Origin: CAYOHP01 sp964403795 [NCBI: uncultured bacterium]
GTDB taxonomy: Bacteria; Muiribacteriota; UBA6191; CAZXTJ01
NCBI GenBank assembly: GCA_964403795.1
Contig: CAYOHP010000166.1
Span: 1 to 13,122 of the forward strand
Length of the DNA: 13,122 nt
Direction: 5' to 3'
This document shows positions 7,967-13,122 of the stretch, piece after piece (the stretch's first letter is position 1; the number at the start of each line of letters is the position of its first letter). The translations under genes and the position numbers were made by a program. Under the pieces are notes generated by a model that worked only from the letters and a program-made list of their open reading frames with translations, made no database searches and was not told the origin of the DNA.

Positions 7967-8410
7967 TCAGGTTCCGGGAGGCGGGGGCGTACCCTCGTCG
8001 CCATCCTCCCAGACGGCCTGGGAGTCGGTCTTGTCTGCGTCCTTCTTGGTCTCGCCGGGATCCGCCTTGGCACCGGCCTCTTCCCGGCGTCGGCGCTCCT
8101 CCTCGGCCTCGGCCCGGATCTTCTCGATCTCGGCCTCCACCTCGGCGATCTTCGCCTTCTTCGCCTGGATCTCCTCGGAGAGGCCTCGGAGCTCGGGGTC
8201 GGTCAGGCTCCCCTGGGTCGCCAGTTCGAAGGCGCGCTTGCCCATACGAGTGTAGAGACCCTCGACCTCTTCGTCGATCTGGCCGATCTGACGCTTGGCC
8301 TTGAGGACCGCGAGCTCGGTCCCGGTGCGTTCCTTGACCTCGTGGAGGGTCTCGCCCACGGCTCCCGCCGCCCACGCCGCCTTGGTCTTGAGTTCGTCCC
8401 AGATCGACAT
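7967..8410 (-). CDS. Cytoplasmic coiled-coil protein coupled to the kinase
   Basis: A 147-aa charged protein without signal peptide, membrane segment or cysteine. Residues 1-30 form a helix starting MSIWDELKTKAAWAAG. Residues 31-65 are helical with a conserved-looking GLYTRMGKRAFELA segment. Residues 70-112 (DPELRGLSEEIQAKKAKIAE onward) are a heptad-rich coiled coil ending in an EEERRRREE run. The last 35 residues are acidic, Pro-ended and probably disordered. The ATG at 8410 is supported by a GGAGGGAAGGGA ribosome site and by the overlap with the kinase stop (TGATG), so the two proteins are probably made in a fixed ratio. A longer upstream frame lies inside the kinase and is a shadow. The arrangement suggests a partner, adaptor or substrate of the kinase; this is inference. 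No enzymatic motif is visible. Confidence 0.85.
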   Translation of the reverse strand: MSIWDELKTKAAWAAGAVGETLHEVKERTGTELAVLKAKRQIGQIDEEVEGLYTRMGKRAFELATQGSLTDPELRGLSEEIQAKKAKIAEVEAEIEKIRAEAEEERRRREEAGAKADPGETKKDADKTDSQAVWEDGDEGTPPPPGT

Positions 8411-10680
8411 CACGGTCCCTTCCCTCCCACCATAGACGGGGTCTCGCGGGTCCGCAACCTCGCGGTCGGCCCGGGCCCGCGACCGTCTCCTCTCCCCAGC
8501 TCCCGGATCCGGGCCAGCAGGGACGGCAGCTCGATGCTGGGCCGGGTGATGTCGAAACCCTGCACGTCGGTGATGTAGCGGATCTCCGACACCGCGCGGG
8601 CCACCACCGGGCCCGCCTCGGGACCGGCCCCTGCCAACCCGTCGACCAGCCGTCCCGCCAGGTCCGGAAGGTCCGGCCCGCCCGAGTCCCCGCACCAGTT
8701 GAGGTGGAGGACCGCGACCACCAGGGCCCGGGAAAGGAACCAGAGCCGATCCTCGGCCCCGAGTCCTCCGGCCTCCGACTGCACCCTGGCCACGGTCCGG
8801 GCCAGGCGCTCCACCCGATCCCGGCAGGAGAGGACGAGCTCCTGCGGGGTGGCCGCCAGCACGAAGTCGAGGGCGATCAAGAGCCAGAGCCGCGGTTCCT
8901 CACCCCGATCCAGGAGCGCTTCCAGGTCGGGTAGCCCGGCCCCGGCTCCGGGACGTCCGGCTGCGGCCTCGACCATGGCCTTCAGCACCGCCAGCGGCGC
9001 CGCCTGGGATCCCTGCCAACCGGCCACGCGGTCGGCCAGCAGCGCCAGCCGGTCCAGGAACTCGCCGTGCCGGTCCGGCCAGATGTCCAGGACCTCCCGG
9101 GGATCGATCCCCAGGTACCCGGTCCGATCGCCGGCGCCCGGGAGCGAGAAGCGCCGCAGGTAGGAGTCGAGCGCCCGGGTGAGACCGATCAGGTCTCCGG
9201 TCGGCGCCAGTACCAGTTCCTCGAAGCCGGCCCGGACCGCCGGTTCGTCCAGCCCCTGCCCGGGTGGACATGAGCGGAGGACCTCGAGCCAGGCCTCCAG
9301 GGCATCGAAGTACCGGCGGGCCCGCACCGGGAAGCGGGCATCCACCAGGGCATCCACGACCTCCCGATCCTGGAGGCGGGCGAACTGGCGGGTGGGCCCC
9401 CGGGGCAGGTGCAGAGGAGGGCCGAGGAGGGTACTCCCCAGGTCCCGGACGGAACTCGCCAGGGCATCGAGTTCGGGGCCGAAGGCCGGGGAGAAGACCG
9501 GACCGGACCGGGGGACCTCGGTCCCTCCGGATGCCGGTTCGACCCCACCCCGGATCCTCCCCGTACCGATCGCCAGGGCACCCGCCATCAGCAGGCCGAG
9601 GAGACAGAGGAAGCCCGGGCCATGGATCCGCCAGTGGCGGGTCCCCACCGGGGCGGGCGGACCGGGAAGCGGTCTCTCGCCGAGAGCAGGCAACAGGTCC
9701 GGATCCCGTCTGCCCGCGGCCGCCACGGGAAGGGCCCGGGTATCGGCCCCGGATCCCGCGCTCGCCTCACCGTCGAGCTCCCGGGCTCGAGCGGGAGCCG
9801 GTCCGCCCCGACCGCCTGCCCCAGGGCCACACCCCTCTGCCTGGAGGGCCCGGGCCAGCTCGACCATGGTGGGGAAACGCAGATCGGGGACCGGCTCGAG
9901 GGCACGGAGCAGGGCCGACTCGAAGCCGGGTGCCCGCCCCCGGAACGCCTCCGGGATCTCGATGCGGGGACCTTCCAGGCGGCGCGCCAAGCGCTCCTGG
10001 AAGTCCATGCCGCGGAATGGATCCGACCGGTAGGCCAGCTGGAAGACCACCAGGCCCCAGGCGTATTGGTCCCCGCGGGGCGAGGCCGCGACCCCGTCCC
10101 ATGTCTCCGGTGGCAGGTAGTAGGGGGTACCCACGACGCTCCCGGTGCGGGTGAGTCGGGTGACGGTGGCTGCGTCGGTCCAGGCGGCCAACCCGAAGTC
10201 GCAGACCACCAGCCGCCCGTCGGGCCGGATCATCACATTGGCCGGCTTCACGTCCCGGTGGATCACACCCGCCTCGTGCGCGGCCGCGAGGGCTTCGGCT
10301 CCTGCCACCGCCCAGGCGAGCACGGAGCGGGGAGCGAGCCCGGCAGGGTCCCTGAGAACCGCCTCCAGGCTCCGCCCCTCGAGGTACTCGTAGACGATCC
10401 AAGCCTGGCCCGGGGTGTCGCCTACGCCTTCCTCGGTCAGCCCGACGTCGAGGACCCGCACGATCCCGGGATGGTCGAGCTGGGCCGTGACCCGGGCCTC
10501 TCGCCGGAAGCGGGCCCTCACGCCCTCGTCGTCGACCGCCAACAACTTGATGGCGACCGATCGGTCCAGGGCCAGGTCCCTGGCCTGCACGACCCGGCCG
10601 AAGGCCCCGGCGCCGAGCTGGCGCAGGATTTCGTACCGGGACCGGAGCGACCGGGGGAGCGAACGGTCGGACCCTTCCAC
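8410..10680 (-). CDS. Transmembrane Hanks-type Ser/Thr protein kinase with unknown C-terminal region
   Basis: A 756-aa eukaryotic-like kinase of the PknB type that transfers phosphate from ATP to Ser/Thr of protein targets. The N-terminal kinase domain (about 15-282) is complete: Gly loop GAGAFG at 23-28, Lys45 in VAIK, Glu61 as the likely helix-C glutamate, HRDVKPAN at 141-148 with catalytic Asp143, DFG at 161-163, activation-loop Thr residues at about 171-185 and PPE at 190-192. A Pro/Gly/Arg-rich juxtamembrane linker (284-350) precedes one membrane helix (about 356-372). The remaining 380 residues, predicted outside the cytoplasm, are mostly helical with Leu/Ala/Arg-rich repeats and no PASTA, WD40, TPR or other sensor motif I can name. 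Start is GTG at 10680, 15 residues before the kinase core, without a clear ribosome site. The TGA overlaps the ATG of the following coiled-coil gene. It is divergent from the helicase gene. Confidence 0.93.
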   Translation of the reverse strand: MEGSDRSLPRSLRSRYEILRQLGAGAFGRVVQARDLALDRSVAIKLLAVDDEGVRARFRREARVTAQLDHPGIVRVLDVGLTEEGVGDTPGQAWIVYEYLEGRSLEAVLRDPAGLAPRSVLAWAVAGAEALAAAHEAGVIHRDVKPANVMIRPDGRLVVCDFGLAAWTDAATVTRLTRTGSVVGTPYYLPPETWDGVAASPRGDQYAWGLVVFQLAYRSDPFRGMDFQERLARRLEGPRIEIPEAFRGRAPGFESALLRALEPVPDLRFPTMVELARALQAEGCGPGAGGRGGPAPARARELDGEASAGSGADTRALPVAAAGRRDPDLLPALGERPLPGPPAPVGTRHWRIHGPGFLCLLGLLMAGALAIGTGRIRGGVEPASGGTEVPRSGPVFSPAFGPELDALASSVRDLGSTLLGPPLHLPRGPTRQFARLQDREVVDALVDARFPVRARRYFDALEAWLEVLRSCPPGQGLDEPAVRAGFEELVLAPTGDLIGLTRALDSYLRRFSLPGAGDRTGYLGIDPREVLDIWPDRHGEFLDRLALLADRVAGWQGSQAAPLAVLKAMVEAAAGRPGAGAGLPDLEALLDRGEEPRLWLLIALDFVLAATPQELVLSCRDRVERLARTVARVQSEAGGLGAEDRLWFLSRALVVAVLHLNWCGDSGGPDLPDLAGRLVDGLAGAGPEAGPVVARAVSEIRYITDVQGFDITRPSIELPSLLARIRELGRGDGRGPGPTARLRTRETPSMVGGKGP

Positions 10681-10718
10681 CCGGACAAGGTAGCCCGGGA
10701 AGTGTCGGGCGCCTCCTG

Positions 10719-10748
10719 TTTACAGGCGTTCTCCGGCGGGAGTAGTGT
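10719..10748 (+). promoter_or_regulatory. Candidate sigma-70-type promoter for the helicase gene
   Basis: TTTACA (10719-10724, 5 of 6 to TTGACA) and TAGTGT (10743-10748, 3 of 6 to TATAAT but with the key T, A and T positions) are 18 nt apart, in the 149-nt divergent gap about 80 nt before the helicase ATG. The -35 box lies within a small inverted repeat (CCTGT, 2-nt loop, ACAGG). It stands out as one of the few A/T-containing stretches here, but is not proof of a promoter. Confidence 0.35.
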
Positions 10749-10810
10749 CGCCCGACCTGCTAGGTCCGGCGAGGCCGTCGACCCGGGTCACGAGAGCCCG
10801 CACCGCGGGC

Positions 10811-10820
10811 AGGAGGAGGG
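10811..10820 (+). promoter_or_regulatory. Ribosome binding site fixing the helicase start
   Basis: AGGAGGAGGG, a strong purine-rich anti-rRNA match, ends nine bases before ATG at 10830. No comparable site precedes other in-frame starts, so it sets the start of the DEAD-box protein. Confidence 0.75.
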
Positions 10821-10829
10821 ATTTCGCCC

Positions 10830-13122
10830 ATGGCGATCAGCAGGAGGATCCGCACGTTCGGAGGGCTCCGCGACAGCCGCACCGGCGGAGGACAGGAAGT
10901 CTGGCCCGCGATCCTCGACGACACCATCGAGGCCGAGCGCGAGGAGTCGGTCGGGGAACGCCCCGAGGAGACGCACACCGAGCGGGGCGACCTCGCCACC
11001 CGGTTCGAGGACCTGGGGCTCCCCGAGCCGGTCCTCCAGGCGGTGAGGGATCTCGGCTTCCAGGAGCCCACCCTGATCCAGGCGGCGGCCATCCCGGCCC
11101 TCCTGGCGGGCGACGACCTGATGGGCCAGGCCAAGACCGGGACCGGGAAGACCGCGGCCTTCGGCCTGCCGGCGCTGGCCCGCACCGAGGCCGGTCCGGG
11201 GAAGCCCCAGGTCCTGGTCCTCTGCCCCACCCGCGAGCTCTGCCTCCAGGTCACGGCCGAGTTCGAGAAGTTCGCCAAGTACAGCCTGCACAAGGCGGTG
11301 GCGATCTACGGCGGACAGCCCATTCCCCGCCAGATCGAAGCGCTCCGGGAAGAGCCGAAGGTCGTGGTCGGGACCCCGGGGCGGGTCATCGACATGACCC
11401 GCCGGGGCTTCCTGGACCTCTCCGAGATCAAGTACGCGGTCCTCGACGAGGCCGACGAGATGCTCGACATGGGCTTCATCGACGACATCCGCTTCATCCT
11501 GCGGCAGACCCCCAGGGAACGCCAGACCGCACTGTTCTCGGCGACCTTCCCGGCCACCATCCGGCGCCTGGCCCGCTCCAACATGCGCGATCCCCGGGTG
11601 ATCCACACCTCGGGCAAGCGGCTCACCGTCGAATCCGTGACCCAGGTCTTCTACGAGGTCCCGGAGCGCGACAAGGTGCGGGCGCTCACCCTGCTCCTCG
11701 AGCACGAGGACATCGACCAGGCGCTGGTCTTCTGCCGCACCCGCTGGCAGACCGACATGCTCGGCTCGCGGCTCCGGGAGCGCGGCTTCGAGGTCGAGGT
11801 GATCCACGGCGATCTCCCCCAGACGACCCGGAACCGGGTGATGGAGGCGTTCCGCGAAGGCCGGCTCGACCTGCTGGTCGCAACCGATGTGGCGAGCCGC
11901 GGCCTCGACATCAGCGGGGTCACCCACGTGATCAACTACCACCTGCCCCAGGACCCCGAGATCTACGTGCACCGGATCGGTCGCACCGCCCGCATGGGCG
12001 CCGACGGCTGCGCCATCACCCTGGTCGATCCCGCCGCCTACCACGAGCTGGTGACCATCCAGGAGCGGGCCGACGCCGTGATCGAACGCCGCGAACTCCC
12101 CAAGGAGGCGGAGCTGGAAGCGGGGCGTCGGATCAAAGTGGCGTTGGCCATGGCGGAGAAGCTCGAGCCCAGTGAACTCGAGCCCTACCTCGAGGGTGCC
12201 CGCAAGCTGATCGAGGCGGCCGGGGGCGCCGAACAGGCCGTGGCCTGGTTCGTGCGGGAGGCCTACCTGAAGCTCCATCCCGACAGCGGGAAGAAGGATG
12301 CCGAAGGCTTCGGGGATACCGGTGCCGAAGCAGGCCTGGTACGCCTCCACCTGAACGTGGGGAAGAAGCACGGCCTGGCCCCCGAGACGCTGGCGGCCGA
12401 ACTGGCCAAGGTCTCGGGCCTTCCCGAGGCGGCCTTCCTGCACGGCGAGCTGCTCGACGACTTCGGGTTCGTCCAGGTCTCCACCGAGGGCGCGGCCGAC
12501 GCCCTCAACGCCCTGGACGGCAAGACCGTGGGAGGCGTGGAGTTGCGTCCGACTCCGGCGAGGGCCCGACGGTCCCGCTCCGAGGACCGGGGCCGCGATC
12601 GAGACCGCGGCGGGGACCGCGACCGGGACCGGGATCGCGACCGGCCCCGGGGTCGGGATCGCGACCGGGGCCGCGACCGCGACCGTAGCGGGGACCGCGA
12701 CCGAGGTCGGGATCGGGATCGAGGTCGGGGACGCGACCGCGATCGCGATCGCGATCGCGGCCGGGACCGGGATCGCCCCCGGGATGCCGGATCGGCACCC
12801 GACGCGGTAGCCATCGGCCCCGAGGCAGCTGTCGTCGACCCCATCGAGGGGGCGACCGCCGAGGTCCGACCGGCGCGCCCGGACGGCGAGCGGGGACCCC
12901 GACCCGAGGGCGAAGCCGGGCGGCGACGCCGGCGGCGTCGGCGGGGACCGAGGCGGGACGACGGTGCCCCCCGGCCCGAGGGCGCTGGTGAAGGGTCCCA
13001 GGGCGAGACTCGGGAGGTAGCTCCCGGCGAGGGCAGCCTAGGCCCGGCGGAGCCGCGGGGCGAGAGGGGTTCCAGCGGGGAGGCCCCTCGCGAAGGCCAC
13101 TCCGGAGGCCCCCGGGGGCCGC
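10830..13122 (+). CDS. deaD: DEAD-box ATP-dependent RNA helicase, DeaD/CsdA-like, partial at 3' end
   Basis: RNA-unwinding ATPase expected to act in ribosome assembly, mRNA turnover or cold adaptation. After a 58-residue acidic/Arg leader come the Q motif (FEDLGLPEPVLQAV from Phe59, PTLIQ at 80-84), motif I AKTGTGKT (101-108; Lys where Gln is usual), PTREL (133-137), TPGR (182-185), DEAD (206-209), SAT (237-239), ALVFCRT (298-304), the HGDL segment (327-330), ATDVASRGLDI (351-361) and HRIGRTARMG (381-390). A helical region (about 400-490) matches the DeaD dimerisation part. Residues about 502-577 fit the DbpA-type RNA-binding domain (GLVRLHLNVGKKHGL, then FGFVQV). Residues about 583-652 are Arg-Asp/Gly repeats, and an eight-Arg run sits at 698-705. 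The frame stays open to the window end (764 full codons), so the C-terminus is missing. It is divergent from the kinase, with a candidate promoter at 10719-10748. Confidence 0.95.
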   Translation, partial: MAISRRIRTFGGLRDSRTGGGQEVWPAILDDTIEAEREESVGERPEETHTERGDLATRFEDLGLPEPVLQAVRDLGFQEPTLIQAAAIPALLAGDDLMGQAKTGTGKTAAFGLPALARTEAGPGKPQVLVLCPTRELCLQVTAEFEKFAKYSLHKAVAIYGGQPIPRQIEALREEPKVVVGTPGRVIDMTRRGFLDLSEIKYAVLDEADEMLDMGFIDDIRFILRQTPRERQTALFSATFPATIRRLARSNMRDPRVIHTSGKRLTVESVTQVFYEVPERDKVRALTLLLEHEDIDQALVFCRTRWQTDMLGSRLRERGFEVEVIHGDLPQTTRNRVMEAFREGRLDLLVATDVASRGLDISGVTHVINYHLPQDPEIYVHRIGRTARMGADGCAITLVDPAAYHELVTIQERADAVIERRELPKEAELEAGRRIKVALAMAEKLEPSELEPYLEGARKLIEAAGGAEQAVAWFVREAYLKLHPDSGKKDAEGFGDTGAEAGLVRLHLNVGKKHGLAPETLAAELAKVSGLPEAAFLHGELLDDFGFVQVSTEGAADALNALDGKTVGGVELRPTPARARRSRSEDRGRDRDRGGDRDRDRDRDRPRGRDRDRGRDRDRSGDRDRGRDRDRGRGRDRDRDRDRGRDRDRPRDAGSAPDAVAIGPEAAVVDPIEGATAEVRPARPDGERGPRPEGEAGRRRRRRRRGPRRDDGAPRPEGAGEGSQGETREVAPGEGSLGPAEPRGERGSSGEAPREGHSGGPRGP
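12591..12780 (+). repeat. Low-complexity Arg-Asp/Gly codon repeat in the helicase tail
   Basis: About 190 bp made almost wholly of CGN-GAY and GGN-CGN codons (gaccgcgaccggg-type DNA) encode a nearly alternating Arg-Asp chain of the helicase tail. Units are short and imperfect, with no fixed long period. Slippage could change its length, and the same DNA reads as Arg-Ser repeats on the opposite strand in one frame, which I regard as a by-product. Confidence 0.8.

Noticed and set aside
6966-8255. 429-aa plus-strand frame opposite the 284-aa and coiled-coil genes
   Set aside because: Ala/Ser/Pro-rich mirror of those genes; their own strand has a signal peptide, start signals and the TGATG coupling.
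9409-11046. 545-aa plus-strand frame opposite the kinase and into the helicase start
   Set aside because: It crosses the divergent gap, has no recognisable motif and overlaps two well-supported genes.
12263-12844. 193-aa minus-strand frame rich in Arg-Ser repeats, resembling an SR protein
   Set aside because: It is the reverse reading of the Arg-Asp repeat codons of the helicase; SR-like sequence appears automatically and nothing else supports a gene.
1-13122. Mobile elements, CRISPR arrays, tRNA/rRNA genes, toxin-antitoxin or phage-defence genes
   Set aside because: No transposase, integrase, regular spaced repeats, tRNA-like fold or defence motif was seen on reading both strands; absence by eye is not a search result.

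Overview
The window is very GC-rich with strong G/C at third codon positions. It reads as chromosomal DNA of a free-living Gram-negative-type bacterium: a MurJ flippase, a bifunctional Rel protein, a membrane Hanks-type kinase and proteins with Sec signal peptides. The style (Pro/Ala-rich linkers, a DEAD-box helicase with an Arg-Asp tail, an orphan kinase with a unique C-terminal domain) would suit a Planctomycetota-, Myxococcota- or similar high-GC lineage, but nothing fixes the phylum. I see no mobile element, CRISPR array, tRNA or rRNA.

Layout. Positions 70-4518 (+) form a compact operon: murJ (lipid II flippase), 13 nt later rel ((p)ppGpp synthetase/hydrolase, 796 aa), 8 nt later a 124-aa DUF2200 protein. 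It ends at a hairpin near 4544-4574 placed between converging genes; its A-tract on one flank makes it the better terminator for the opposite strand. Positions 4661-10680 (-) hold four genes in one direction. In transcription order they are a transmembrane Ser/Thr kinase (756 aa, GTG start), a cytoplasmic coiled-coil protein whose ATG overlaps the kinase stop codon (TGATG), a 284-aa exported Ala/Gly-rich protein with a duplicated module, and a 659-aa exported protein with a LysM-like segment, a Pro-rich repeat linker and an unknown C-terminal domain. Positions 10830-13122 (+), divergent from the kinase, hold a DEAD-box RNA helicase of DeaD/CsdA architecture with a long Arg-Asp-rich tail. It runs off the right edge.

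Working together. The first operon joins cell-wall precursor export to the stringent response. The minus-strand group looks like an envelope-facing module: a membrane kinase, a soluble partner made from the coupled gene and, further down, two exported proteins. Only the kinase and coiled-coil pair is well tied by sequence (stop/start overlap); the gaps of 150 and 321 nt after it leave open whether the exported proteins share its transcript. The clearest novelty lies in the non-catalytic parts: the kinase C-terminal region, the repeated GITxFSP module and the two-cysteine C-terminal domain of the 659-aa protein.
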